Below, piece by piece: positions 1 to 14,149 of a stretch of DNA of 64,000 nt. The notes below the pieces were generated by a model, which was given only the letters and a program-made list of their open reading frames with translations, searched no databases and had not been told where the DNA came from. Made by a program: the position numbers and the translations under genes. Source of the DNA: Agelaius tricolor (Eukaryota; Chordata; Aves; Passeriformes; Icteridae); the NCBI GenBank assembly GCA_023055355.1, contig JALJCS010000004.1:32115744-32179743 (forward strand), in the 5' to 3' direction. Each line of letters starts with the position of its first letter. Position 1 is the stretch's first letter.

Positions 1-2947
1 ATGCAGATTACAGGAAGCAAGCAGAACAGAGAAACATTTCTTGTTCCTCTGCAAGGGAAGCAACACAAACATCCTCACTGTATGGCCCAGTCTGCACCAC
101 ACTCCCCTGATCTGAAACACACATCATGCACCACTTCAGGTGAGTATCTTGTTGGAGTGGTTGATGCTCTGACTATTATATAATGGCAGAGCAGAGATGC
201 TCTGTAGGTCCACATGCCAATGTCTAATCACTTAACAGAAAATGCGGAATTATCACCTTTCCTGATGTGTCCTACAGACTAGCTCCTCAATGGTAATTCA
301 CAGCTTTAGGTTGTGCCTGCCAACAATTGCAGCTTTGGTAGGATACGGCCAGGTCTAGCACCAGGAATCATCTCCTTCTCCATAAGGTGCCTTACATTAT
401 GTAGTACTGCAGCTGGCATCACCTCAACATCGCTGCTGGCTCAAGGGCTCAGCTCTCCACCTCTCAGAACCTCATTCTGCTCTGATTTAGCAAAGCCCAA
501 GGTGTGTGAAGGATTACGACATGTTGTAAGGATTTTGTGTGTTCCTAGACTCCAGGACAAAAGTATGAGGGAAGTGACTGAGGTTAAAAGGGGATAACTT
601 TTTGTTTAATCCCAAGTAGCCAATGGGCAAGAGGTTTATTTGTTTTAAAGGATTTGTTAATACTTCTAAGCACGGATGTGCCTGAAGTGATGTAAAGGTC
701 CACTTTCAAATACTGACATCTATAAATCTCTGATCTTTGTGACAAAGTTTCAGAAAGTGTTGGGTTTTTGGGGGTTTTATTGGGCTGTTTTTTTAAAATT
801 TATTTTCCAAACACAAAGAATCCAACAGATTCAACATGCTACAGTACAGATGTTAAAACCCTACCATAGCACAACTGCCACTTTGTTTTTGTGGTCTACT
901 TTTTGAGCAAATCTATGTTAGTTTAGTATAGACCAGTGGAATGACACAGAGGACACCTTCTTTTGGTAGACAGACAACCAAATCTGTTTCTTAGCATCTC
1001 AAGTGGTGGCTCCTAAGTCTCCTGGGCAAGTGAAGCTCCACCAATTTTTCCACTGACTTCCAAATTAATCAAAATTTTGCTTATTAGACACTTTAGGCTG
1101 TATACCCTGCTCTCTGAATATACAGAAGTGTATGTAATAAGAGCCACAAAGGTTTTAAAAACCATCTGGCACTACCAAGATTTACCTTGAGCAGGTAAGA
1201 CTGCTACTTCTGTATCCAGACCTGGACTGCTTTATTGAACAGACCTCCACTGCAGTCAACAGTCACTGAAGTCAAACAAGGTGCAGTGAGTAGGTGCAAT
1301 GCTGATAAGAAGTACAAGATACTCAGATTGGGACTTGTAGCTATAAAAAGGCAGCAAAAAGGAAATAAGCCATTCTGTTCCAGTGTTTTAATCATACAGC
1401 AATAAAATGTAGAAATTCCAAGTTCAAAGAAACAAAACCCATGTTCTTTTTGACTTAAGTATATGAGTTTCATCTGTTTGAGGCTTGTGGCTGATCCTCC
1501 CACAGTTGTTACAAAGCCCTTATCTGTGTAAATAACAGCACCAGAATTGGGTCTATGACAGTTTTTAAAGACCATTCCTTAATCTAATTAACTTTTACCC
1601 TTGGGAAAGCACCTGAATACTTTTGAGCCATATGAATCTGAAAAAAAAATCAGCTAATATCACACAGGAAAAGTAGTGAGAAGGGATCTCAACCACAGAC
1701 ACAAAACCTTATGTCTTCTGACACTGGTAACTGCACTGACTTTTACCTTGAGTGATCCCCGAAATTCAATGGACTGAAAAGTCTAATACACTTTCAGTGA
1801 TGTGAGAAATCAGAAGGACATTCATGCTTGGAAAGTATGTATTTTCTTGAGTTTACATTTAAAAAAAGATCAAACTCTAAATAAGGAATAATTTGTAAGG
1901 ATTTAAAACTGAGTGGTACAATTAATTTTTTTAATCTCTTTCACCTTTCTTAGGGAAAGGAAAGTAAGCAAGCATGTCAGGCCCACACACTGCCAAGGGT
2001 CATTCACTTCCTCTTGGTGTGCATACTTGTGCACAGCACAGCTGCACATGCAGGATGGAGAACTAGATGCCACTGGCAGTTTGATGGCATGGGAACATCA
2101 CTAAAGCATGCCTAAAGCTTTTGGCATGAGGGTGGACAGGAAACGCTCTTTGTAGTACCTTCTCCTCCGAAACACTTTCCTTCTGCAAATACTACTGCTG
2201 CTGCAAGCAGCAACTTCCAGTCCAGGCTACAGAGATCCCACATAAAGGCTCCTGAAAACCAGACTGGCCTGGGAAACCACTGGAAGTCAAGCCAAGAAGC
2301 AAGTCATGATACCTGCAGAAAGGGCAGAATAAAAGAAAACAGCACTGGCAGAATAAGAGAAAATTGCCTCAGGATGCCAATTCAAACCACTAGAAGACAT
2401 AAAGGGTGGCTGGCCATGCTGGCTGACTTGGTGGCTTGGAAATAACCACAGGTCAAATTCAGTTTGAAAACACTGTCCTGTTTCCACTCAAGTCAACGGT
2501 ACCCTGTTACTCTCCTGCTCAGACTGCTGCCGAAAGGGCTGACTCTACCTCCCAGCATCAGGTCAAAAGCCCCAAATCAACCAAACAACCCCCCAAAACA
2601 GTCGCGCTGCAAAATAAGCCACTAGGAACCAGAGAACTATCAGAATCCTCAGCTGCTGTCTCAGCAACTGAGAAGACATACAAAAAAAAAGAGAATGGGA
2701 GAAAGCAAACTTTCCTGTTATGGAGAAAACATTAGAATGGCAGCAAGAGTGTCAAGGTCTGTCCTGATGTCACTGTAGATGATAAGATGGGCAAGATGCG
2801 GCCTCCAGGTGAACACATGCAGGAAGGTCAAGTAAATTCTCCTAACAGCTGCCTCTCACCTTGGGGAGTACTTAACCCTATGTTCTCGAACAAGGGCTCA
2901 ACTCCTTAAGCAGAGTTAACTAACAAATGGTCAAAAAGAAAACCTAC

Positions 2948-3088
2948 CTCTGTGATACCGCTCATGTGGTCCATTCCTGTGCGAATGCTCCATTTAAAAA
3001 GACGGAGGACTATTGACTTACACCAGGGTGCAAACTGCTCATAAGCCAGCAGTGCAATGTTCTCAGTCTCATATCCTGGTATTTGGCC
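2948..3088 (-). other. Exon-like open segment in intron 4 (candidate cryptic exon)
   Basis: On the minus strand a good acceptor (polypyrimidine tract, then CTGCACAG with AG at 3090-3089) is followed by exactly 141 bases, then a good donor (GAG|GTAGGT). In phase 0 the 47 codons are open and read GQIPGYETENIALLAYEQFA, PWCKSIVLRLFKWSIRTG and MDHMSGITE. I do not recognise the peptide. Spliced after DMRT1 exon 4, which ends in phase 1, it would read six residues (GPNTRI, including the split codon) and then stop, giving a shortened protein. It could be a cryptic or alternative exon, a relic of another gene, or chance; a 47-codon open run alone is not rare. Confidence 0.25.
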
Positions 3089-6000
3089 CTGTGCAGATAT
3101 AAGACACCAACAGACAAGAGCCTATGGGTCTGTGGGTTCCTAACAGGCCCCAGAGAAGCTTCAAGAAGAAACAAACTTGAATCAGCTCTGTTTTCAAAAT
3201 CTTCTTTAACACAAAGATTCCAATTTTGTAAAGCCTCAGCAATGCATGTTCCTGAAGGACATTTGCTCTTGGTGAATCCAAATATATATTATTTCTTTTG
3301 TTCCTACTCTGTATGAATTGAAGTAAAAAAACCTCCAAATTGCTATCTTCTCCATTACATCTCTCTTGCTCAGGATGACTGGATGAAATGGTTCTTACTG
3401 AAAATTCCTGCCAACATCCACAAGTGCATAAATGCGCTATGCATTTCTGTGTTTGATTGTCCTTTTCCTCTGTCCTTTGGGCCTCACTACAGATCTGGAC
3501 CAGGGAATAGCTTTCACAGGGATAAATCCCGGAAGCCCACTTGAAGCCAAGGGTGTCTGCTTGCTGCAGCTGGTCACCACAACATAGTGTGAGTGCAGAC
3601 TTCTTCAGAGCAGTATGATGTGCACCACTGTGTAAGATGAGGAGGCTGATACTAAGCAGTTTACAAGGGGAAAAAGAAAACTCAGCTTAAGAGAACCCTA
3701 CTGGTTTTCTTAAAAATAAACTTCACATATTACTCTGATCAGCTGAAATGTCTTTATGACTGTTCCTGCGACCAATCTGTAATGGACTCTTCTGTGCTGA
3801 CCACAATGCAAACTGACTTGCAAGAACACAGGAGTGATGATCCTTTTCTGCTTTGCAAACTATTACCACAATGGAAACTTGTCCAGTTCTAGAAATATAT
3901 GTCTGTGGATATTTTCCTGCTGAAAAGAAGTTACAAGAGCAACAAACAGAGCTGCTTTTTGATGCAAAAATAAAAACAAGCCTAAGGATCCTGAAACAAA
4001 CACACACTCCATCTGTGTCTCTTAACACAGGTGTAGTATTTCACTGCACTGCCCTTCTCCCCTTCTTAAACACCTACTCTTGTCACTAACATTTAAGGCA
4101 ATTAGGATTATCCTGGATGCCCACAGTAGGACACATTTATTGTGTATTTTCATTTAGCATTAATTTTTGGCATTAGGAGCTCAGGATAAAAGGTAAAGAT
4201 GTGAATAGAGATCTTTATTCAGTATGCTTTACCATGGATTATCTCAATTCTTTTCCAGTTCATGCTTGCAGTTTTAGCAACTAAGAAGGTAGGGCTATAA
4301 CTGATGTAATTAGAAACCAGAAGCCAGAGAAAATATTCTCCTGTTGACTCCCTCACCTCTGGTTTCAAATTCTCTTACAGCAATACGTGAAACACTCAAA
4401 TAGGAATTTCCACTTCTCACCCACTACCAGCTAGACAAACAGGTTGCTAAAATGGTACTTGAGAAGCTTAGGCTTTTTACTCAGACTCCAAAACATAGCC
4501 TGAAACTATACCAATCTTCTACAAAGCAACTGCCCTTCATGCTTGCATGCACAAACTGGAGCAGAGCAGTACTGATGGACCAATGCTCTCTCTTATCAGC
4601 TTTACATTCTGTGGCTAACTTGGTATCATTAAGCCACTGCAGCAGGCTAGGAAAGGCATAGGATGAACAATCTCAGAAAACTTCAGGTGTGCTGAGGTGA
4701 GTAACCTTGCTTTGAGTGACTGAAAGGCAGCATGCAGAATTCAGCTGATAGAGGCTCTCTTTGTTTGGCAGACATGAATTGTTACTTGCCTCTTGTGGAT
4801 GTACCCACCCCAAGTGCTCACTCTACCGAGTCAGGTCCCAGCCAGGCACACCTCCACAGAAATCTCCCCAGTTTATATTCCACTGCCAGGAACCTTAATG
4901 GCTAGTCCTCTCAAAAAGAAAGCATTATTTTAATAATTTCAGAAAGATTTTGTGCTGGAAGACATGAAGCAAAATGTTCTCCAGCATCTCAACATAAAGC
5001 AGGCATCTCCCACTGCTGGGTAACAAGGTAAAACAGACATTTCTGTAGATCGTTTTTGACTCATCTATAAGTGAAAACATTCTGTATGATTACACATAAA
5101 GCATGACAACCTCAGCCACAGAAGAGCTGGGATGAAGTCACAGACTTGACCTATTTTCAACCTGGTAGTAAAACTACAAAGAAAGGTGTTGTGATTTAGT
5201 GCAGAAAGTATCTCCCTTTTCCCTCCCTAGCCTTCTCCAGCCCTTTATTTAATCCCCTGTGTTATCCTGGGCACACAGTTGCCCAGCAGCATGGGGAATT
5301 ATAATGAAGAATAGGTGTTGTATTGCCAGTACTGCAGAGATACTACTCCTTCAGGCTGTAACTCTTGACTAGCAGATCTACTTTTGGAGATCCTTACTTC
5401 CCTCAGGTATTCAGGGTCCACCAGAGTCCAACAGTTTGCACTGCTGTACTCTGCATCAGAGACCAACGGGAATTTTTGAGAAACAGAAACCAGGCCACCA
5501 ACAAACCATTTAAAGATTCAAGTTTAAAGAACAGCCACAGAAACTTGGGAGTCAGCACTGATTTCCAGCAAAGGAAGATTTAAAAAGTTGCTTTGAAGTA
5601 TAGGGGGTATTTGGACATCTGTCACTAACTGAGGAGCAGCAAGGAATCTCAGAGGAATGAAGTTATTTGCTTCATCATGTAACAAGACTGTGACAAAGCT
5701 AGGACCTTCCATCTCTCTCTTCCTGGAAGTCAGATACTGCTTCTCTATTCCACACACAACACTGGAGACTGATTCTCCATCAAAAAAGATGTCCCTGGTG
5801 TGTTATACTCAGAAGACTGACAAAAGACAGGTAGCACTGAGAAAAAAATGAACTTCAAATCCACTCTTCAGATTGTTTTTCTTACTCTTACAGTAATCAA
5901 ATTCTGACAAGATTAAAATGCAAACATATCAATAATTTCTCATGAGAAATATATAACTATCTTATCAGCTACTGGTGCACAGGTCTAAGTTTCTATTTTG

Positions 6001-6349
6001 AGCATTTTATCCTGCCAGGACTGGTTTTGCATGAAATTGCTGTGCTACGGGGGCCAGAGTTTTGGAAATCCCTAGACTGTCCCACTACTGGGCACAGTAG
6101 CAAGGCAGGTCTTAGCACCCCACATGCCTCTCCTGTGTGGCAAATTCTTGAAGCCAGATCCATGAAGTGAACTGTTTTTACAGAGGTTTGGTTGGTTGGT
6201 TTTTTCCCCATGAAAAGAGAACAAACCATTCCACAAACCAGAGTCACAAGAGGCCACACAACCATGTGAATGGCCATCAAGCAATGGCCATCAATGGCCT
6301 TGAAAGCAAGGCAAGAACAGCAGTGGACTGCCTACAACTCCAAATCTTA

Positions 6350-6720
6350 GACAGGAATCATAAAATAGTTTGGTTTGAGGGGATCTTTATGCTATCCAGT
6401 TCAACTCCCTTGCAGTGAGAAGAGACATCTCAAACTAGATCATGTAGCTCAGAGTCTATTCAACCTGACCTTGAATGTTCCCACTTGTGAACTTTCTGGA
6501 CAACCTGTGCCAGTATTTTACCACCATCATTGTAAAAATTTTCTCCCAGTATCTAGTCTGAACTTACCCTCCTTTAGTTTAAAATCATCATTCCTTCTCC
6601 TATCTACTAAAAAGCTAATCATGCCCTTCTCATCCCCCTCTAACTACTGAAAGGCCCCAGTAATGTCTCCCTGGAGTCTCTTCTCCAGGCTCAAAAGGGA
6701 CTCACCATCCTTGTGAGACG
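6350..6720 (-). mobile_element. CR1 LINE fragment (3' end, reverse orientation)
   Basis: The plus strand shows the reverse complement of a CR1 3' region. It starts with AATCATAAAATAGTTTGGTT, then GAGGGGATCTTTATGC, CTAGATCATGTAGCTCAGAG, CAACCTGACCTTGAATGTT, CAACCTGTGCCAGTATTTTA and CTTCTCCAGGCTCAAAAGG. These follow the order of avian CR1 consensus segments as I know them. It is diverged and 5'-truncated, so an old non-autonomous copy in intron 4. Confidence 0.85.
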
Positions 6721-6899
6721 GTTGAGGAAAGAAAGCCAGCTGACTCCTCTGTTTATTCTAAGTCTGCAGAAATACTTGATCTCAGCAAAAACAGTAAGTG
6801 GGTTAGATTTTTCCAAAGCAAAAGTTTCTATCAGAACAATTTCCGGCCAGCTCTAAAGAAGAGAACATGGTATTTTCTCTTGGCACCCTTGAGTTCCCT

Positions 6900-7060
6900 C
6901 AGGCACAGTTAGGTCACTTCATGCTAATTTTGTGGAGACTGATTACTCCATCTCCTCTGAGTTCTGCATCTTCTCCTATGCTGATGACACAGGTTTTTCC
7001 ATTTATCCCAAACACCACCTAACCAGCAAATAATGCCACACCGAGGTGACTGAACAGGCA
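6900..7060 (+). mobile_element. Possible remnant of a non-LTR retrotransposon reverse transcriptase
   Basis: At 6971-6991 the plus strand reads FSYADDT, matching the YADD catalytic box of L2/CR1-type reverse transcriptases. Surrounding residues are only loosely compatible and the frame soon closes, so this could be a very old fragment or a coincidence. It sits just beyond a CR1 fragment that is in the opposite orientation. Confidence 0.25.
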
Positions 7061-9454
7061 AAAGGCTTTTTTGTGGGATGACTGCTGACACTAAGGGTGC
7101 AGATGGAGATAGGAACTGCTTCCTGTTTCAAGGGAAGACCTCACAGGCTACATCTGTCTCCTGGACCAACCAGAGACAGCTAGGGAATCCCATCTCCTGG
7201 GGCATATAGCTGCCTTTCTTTTTTAATATATATGTATTTCAAACCTGTCCACACAAGAAGTTCCTTGTGAGTGGAAGGATCCTTCTTTAGAAGCATCAAT
7301 TGTCCTACCTAAAAATGCACTACCGTTTGCAACAGCTGAGGCAACAAAAAGTTTTTTGAAAAACTTTAATGGTTAATTTTAAAGGAAAGAGAACATTCGA
7401 GGCTCAGGATAATGTTACCAAGTAGCAGAGTATGTGGAGACACAAAAGGCACAAAGTTTCTCCCTTGTGTAGCTGCGCTAAACCAAAGAAACAGGATTCC
7501 AAGAGCTTAGTAATCACATAAAACCTTTCAGTATTCAGCACAGAAATCCAAATACAACATTATTTTGGCTGAATGTCTCTCCACTCTTGGGTCAGAAAGG
7601 CTGTTAATCTTCACTAGTGTATCAGGAACAAAAAAATAGTTTGCGCCACATCAAGACTAGCCATGTAAATGAAAATGTTAATTCTGGTCACTTCTCTTCA
7701 TATATCATCATTGCCAATGTGAATTTATAAAACAAGGATGAAATCCATACCCGGGATCATCACTCCTAATGCTCAAAGCATAATAACATAGTTAATAATC
7801 ATATACTCAGCTCTTTCAGGTTTAACAATTTAATTTTAAAGAGCACTGTCTCAGTGCAAGAGTGCTATATTATACAGCTTCAATTTTTTTTTTTGGACAT
7901 AATTTGCAAGCATTTGGAAGTCAAGAGGTTATTAAACTATCTGTCAAAAACACTAGGTCTAATGCAAGTGATCTGCTATGGTAAATACAATATATTTTCA
8001 ACTTGCAAACAGTTTAATTTACTTTTAAAATTCTCTTATAATTCAACTGTCTCTGCTGGGAAGGGAGAAGAGTACCTTGTACCACACTTGCAAAAGGAAC
8101 AGGAGAGGTTTGTCAGGGACTTCAGCATGAGCAACACTATATCACAGTCACCTTTGACTGTGCCCAAAATTGAGTAAGTGAAAAGAAAGAAAAAGCCTTA
8201 TCACTTACATCTTACAATTTAAATGAATCTGCAATTTAAAAAGCCCAGAAGGCTTTAAAGTGACCTAGTATTACCATGGCATTACCATTTTTAATATTAG
8301 CTTTCATCTGGATGCAAGTTCAGCAGATCTGCAATGAAATGGTTCAACGAGTATTGATGAAATACACAGCACAAGATGGGTATGTGCAGAGTAAAAATGT
8401 TGCTACTTGTTTTAAAGTGAGATTTATTCCCCCCAAAGTTTAGGAACCTTGCTGCAGTAAGTCACAATACTTGAGTAAATAGGGACAAAAACAGAACACA
8501 AAACATTTTTGAGGTAGTCAAGTAAGTTAAATGAAGTTTCACACAACATTAGGCTTAAGACAGATCCGTTGTGTTGTATTTATATTCATTTCCATGAACA
8601 CAATACAAGTAATGCTGAGTTGTGTGCCATCAGCTGGAGGGCATGAGCCATGTCTAATGATGCTGCTGGTGCTGCCAGCTGCATCTCCACAGGCCCAATG
8701 ATGTCCTACAGCTCACCTGGTGATGCCCACCTGGTGGGAATGTCAACTCACCAGTAGCCAGCATTTTCTTCTGGATCATGACGGCAGTAGCCTTGCTAGG
8801 AAGGATCAAAACTCCTCTGAGATCACACTGGCTACACTAGTCTACATGCTGCAGAGCCTGCCAGTAGGGCCCAAAAGCCTTGGTTGTGTTAGTTTCCTTC
8901 AAGGGTACTAGGTCCTCCTGTGCCATCTTTCCTTACTAACATTGGAATGGGAGCAAGTCTAGCCAGCAAGTTTCAACATGCACTTCCCTGCCCTTGTCTG
9001 GCACTCTCTGAAGTCCAGATAGCAATAGTGGCAGGAAAGTTCTAAAATACTTAAACAGAAATTCAGAATTTTATTGTTGTCATCTGTTGTAGAGAAAATT
9101 TTAAGGCAGATCTCTGGGCCCAATCCAGACCCTGGTGGCTGTATCAAAGACTGCCCACCTCCAAGGAAATCCACCTCAGTTGATTTCAATAGTGCTGAAT
9201 GCAGCTCTGGTCAGTAAGAAGGTGGTTTGACACTCTAAGGGCAAGGCAGGATGAAGGTAAGTGAAAACTGGAGCTCATCCTCTCCTGCATCATACAGCCC
9301 TGCTGCAACCCACCACGGACATGGGGCAGTGAAGGGAGTCAAGAGCACAGGCTGCAAGCAGCTTGCACAACACAGTAACTCTGTACGTGGTGCTGTTCAG
9401 GGTCAAAGCAGGGGTTTTTCCCTCTCTTGAAAGACAGAGAAGGCAGTCCTACTC

Positions 9455-9468
9455 CACACACACACACA
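9455..9468 (+). repeat. (CA)7 microsatellite
   Basis: Seven uninterrupted CA units in intron 4. Confidence 0.9.
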
Positions 9469-11811
9469 GCAGTTGAAGGCAGAAGGAAAAGCAGATGAAA
9501 TGGTCCAAGTTGGAAAGTTAAGAGTCACAGTTACAGAGGTCAGCTCCACAGCTGAGAAGAGACAGTTTGCTTTCAAACTACAAACCAACCCTCTCGTGAG
9601 CCTTTTTAACTACAATTAGGCAGTTGCATATTCATTTTGGGTAGTCCCAGGGAACTAATGTACCCACCTAACAGGAACACACCAGACTCCTCTTAACAAG
9701 CCAGTGTTATTTCACTCCGATGCAGACTCTGTTGGCACAAACCTGCGTGCAAGTGGTATGCCTTTGGAAAACTTAAGAGACTCAATTCACAAAATTAAAG
9801 ATCCTGAAAGCACTTGTGATTCAGGGAAGCACTGGAGCAAGATGTGTTGGTAGACACAGCTTTACAAATTAGAAGTTCGTATTTATCCAAGGGAGGAAAC
9901 AGCAAAAACTAACATGAGTGAAGTTTTGATTTAGAGTAATCAGAAAAATTTATACTAGAGTTATGGATACACAGCTATCTCAAATCTGCCTCAAAACTGA
10001 AATTTATCAAAATGTGTTTCATAAACCCAAAAGCCAATACAAAAAGTCACTGAAACAGTGTAAAAGCAGTTGTTCCAGGGTGGGAAAACGGAACCCTCCT
10101 TGCAGTGACTGCAATTGCTCTGAGACAGAACTTGAAAGGCAAAATTATTTATAAACAAATGGGAGAGAGCTCTCATTGATTTTTCTTTTCCTTTTATGTC
10201 CAGAAAGGAAACAAAACTACTGGCCAACTGGACTTGGAACATTCTTTTACTTTCAGCAGTCTAATACATGATTAATACTATGCTTGGAATAAATATCCAA
10301 CCTACACATAGCATAGAGGGTGTGACTTAGACCTCAGACAAATCTTCAACTTGAGAAATCTAATTGATTTAACAGATACTGTGAGATAAACATCAGGCAT
10401 AGAGCTTTGAAACTGACACTGTAAAATTATGAAAAAGCAAGGAATAAATGCAAATATGTAAATGCCAATGTTAAAGAAGAAACTAAATTAAAATTGTTTG
10501 GTTTATTTCAATATGAACTACAGTGAATACTCTATAACCTGGCTCCCATTTTTTCCTCACCACTTAATAAAATGAATCCCCAAGAATAAAGTCTTCAATT
10601 CCCAACATAATTCAAAACTAATCTCAAGATTTTGTCAGACTTTAAAGAAAAACTTATTTCAGAAATAAGCACTCCCCCCCAGTCCTGTCAACCATTTTTA
10701 AGGGAGCTGAAATCCACACACAGAGGCCTTCCACTTTTCTTCCATCAGCCTGTGGGTACCAAGTGCAGAACCTTTAGTAGTAGAGGTGGGGGCACACTGT
10801 AGGGAACGGTAGGGGGCTGCTGGCATTTGCTGCTGCTGCACCACTGTGTGTGTGCTGTGACACAACAGGAATGTGCTCAGCAAAAGGCAATCAGTGGATA
10901 ACCACCCTAGTGGAAACCACCAGGTCGCTTCGGTCTTCTCCTTAAAACACCAACAGCACTAAACAGGTAGAACATGGACACTCTCCTAATTACAGAGAGT
11001 AGAGCTGAGCCTCTCTCCTATTCTGATTATTCACAATCAGCATTAATATTTATAAAGGATCATAATTTACACATGTGGAAGCAGCAAGGGGAAGCAAATA
11101 CTTTTATGCACACAAAACAAGTTCACGGGCTTTGCAGCAGTATAGCATTACAAGTCTGGTATTTCTCCATTTTTCCAGTGTAGGAACATTTTGTCTTGTT
11201 CTTTGTTTGTTCTCAGTACTGCAGACTACCAAAATGTCACAAGCAGAAGCAGCTGTAAGCTGGCATGTCTGATCTACTTCAACAAGTTTGGAAGAAACGA
11301 AATGTAATATATTATAGCCTATTTATGTCGGCAACAATTACCCTTCAAAACCCGAAGGAGAACAATGTAATTGAAGGTACATGCCTTCTTCCCTGCAGAA
11401 ACCTCAAACAGCCTCAGGCAAGAGCCAATACAGATGTAGTACAAGGCATTAAGAGTGTTGGATGCTGTAGCTAGCAATTATCCTGGTATTTAAACAAATC
11501 TATCGCTCATCAGGAAAGCGTTTAGTGCAGTAGTCGGAGCGAGACAGGCTGACAGGAGCACAGCTACTTAACTGTCCCCTCCAGCGATTACACTTTCTCA
11601 GACTGAGAGTCATGTCAAATTAAACAACTACACATTGACTTTTCACTTCTATAAACATTAAGGTATGATTGACAATTCTTGGATGCTATAAGGTAGTCAC
11701 CATGCGTACAGTTAGCTAATTTGTGGCACAGGTTTTTTTCCCTATTCTGAGCCATTTCTCTTGGACTATTTTTACAGTGCCCTATAGCTACCATCTGCTT
11801 TGGCTTTTTGC

Positions 11812-11890
11812 AGGGTCACCATAATAAAAGGTCATCGCCACCATGAGACCTTCATGACAAAAGGTGACCTCTTGTCACCTTCGTGTGACA
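11812..11890. promoter_or_regulatory. Cluster of nuclear-receptor-like half-sites
   Basis: Within about 80 bases there are GGGTCA (11813-11818), AGGTCA (11829-11834), AGGTGACCT (11862-11870, containing TGACCT, a minus-strand AGGTCA) and TCACCT (11875-11880). The density of AGGTCA-type half-sites is higher than in surrounding sequence. Whether any nuclear receptor binds here is unknown. Confidence 0.3.
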
Positions 11891-14149
11891 AAATAATATA
11901 CAATTAAGTGATTGACCTAGTCTACAAAGTAACATTTTTTCTCTTAGTCCTGGCCCACACTTACCCATTTAACTCAAATTTGGAGATGTCTGGACAGCAA
12001 CAATTGGATGCTAACACTGCAGTAAATATTGTTAATGTGGCATCTCGAATATTTTTTCTAATTTCTACCCTAAGTCATGGAGATCTCTTTGGTCTATATA
12101 AATTGACACTACAAGAGGAAGGCATCACCTGGCAGAACGGGAAATTAAATTAAAGGCTCTACAGAAGTGTTCTGAGTACGGTATTCATAAAGACCTCAAG
12201 CTTCCTGAGGCCATTACAACACCCCTACGACAGGGCACCACTTACTAATATCTGAAGGCTGCAGCGTAGTAAAATTACTAGAAATTGAGCAGATACATAA
12301 AGCAGTCAAGGTTGTGAAGAAATACACATCCCTTTGATTTTATATGCAACATTGTGCTGCCTGAAACCACTATGATATAAATGACAGCTTTACTATCTAT
12401 CCCACTAATTCAAGCCACAAAAGTAATGGTGTCCAAACTTTCCCCTCCCAAAATAAAAGGAGTAAAAAAAACTACATAAATAATACTTAACACTTTTACC
12501 ACCACTGCTGTCACCTCCTGCCCATTCTCTACACTCCCTCCTCCCTAAAAAACCTCACCAGATTTGTTAAAGCCTCCGGTAAAGAAGTGATTGGGATTAA
12601 TACTGCATCATTACGAGAATTATGAATACAACTAAGACTAGAATGCTATTGGTAAACCTGGAAGCTTCTATACTTACATGATTAGTGAATCTGAAGCTTT
12701 ACCTTTATTTTGGCTGTAGCAGACTAGAAGATCAATTTCACAGTGTTGGCTCTTTCAGATAAATTTAACAAATCAACCAAATAAAATGAGAACTAATAAA
12801 CACATTTGTGAAAATGGTTCTGAGCTAGAAAAGTACAGTTTCACTGCAGTATTAGTACTTAAAAACAAATGTAGGAACTGAAAATAGGTGAGGAGGACAA
12901 ATTAAGTGTAGACATCTCTCCTGTCTGGTAGTAACAACTGCAGTCTCACCCCTTTTTCCACTTCTGAACTATATTTAATACCTGAGCACAGGTCTCACAA
13001 ATCTAAAATTAAATATAACAGTATTTCAAATATATCTCCCCCTCTGGTTGAAAAATCAGGCAATAATAAAACCAAAAGACTTCAGTGAAGATTCCAGAAA
13101 ATGACAGCTTTGTTTCAACCTTAGAAGATAGAGCAGTCACAGCACTGAAGATGGTGAAATATAACTTAATTCACAGGCTTTGCAGAACAGCACTGAAATA
13201 AAACAACAAAAAATCACAGGAAGCATCTAAAAATTCATTGCCTGTCTCAAGTATTTTCGTTCCTTTTAATCCATTAACTACTACCAAAGTACCTAACTTT
13301 TACTGAAGCAAGTTATTCTTGTCTGCAAGGCCAACCAGCACAGTGTGCGTTCCACTTAATACAGCTATTACTGCTTAACTCCAGAGGTGTTTCTCAGACC
13401 ACCAGCTGCCCAAGACAGCACATTTATCTCCAAAGACTCAGTCTCAACTTACTGATACATAAAACGTCTTGGTTGTATTTTGCACTGACTTACCACTTAC
13501 ATAATTAGACAAAGGCACCTACTATTTTATCCTACTCTCAATGACCTTGTGTCCACACTGCAACTGAAGGAACTAACACAAGCAAGGAGAACGTGACCAA
13601 TCCCAGCACACGGCCAGGTGTACAGTAACTTCTGTAGTTTTTGTATTTTAAAGCTTCTGCCTAAGTTTTCTCCAAATCTTCTGCTCAAAGCTTCACCTTC
13701 CAAGCTCTAGGAGACATTCACAAATAAAAATTCCACAAAACCCAAACCTCTTCAGCTCTGTTCAGTGGTTACCAGCCAACCGCATCATCTCTACTGTAGA
13801 TAGAAAACTCTTTGAAAAAAGAATTTTTTAAAAAGAAATGGCTACTTCGCTGAAGAGGTCACACTAAAATGCAGCACTTTAACAAAATACTGAAATACTT
13901 AGTAAGAAACAGCATGAACATAAGACAGGGTCCTGTCAGAGAAATCTGTGAGCGTATCCAGTCTTTGTATAGAGAATGTGCACATAGCATATGTGTATCT
14001 ACATATCCATGTATATCGATCTAGGCACCCACACACAAGTGCAGGTATGTGTAGATTATATATATTATATATATAAAGCTAACTTTCAGTCCTCAGAAAA
14101 CAAAAGCTATCCCCATATAACAGCCAAATTCCTACATAACTCAATTTCG

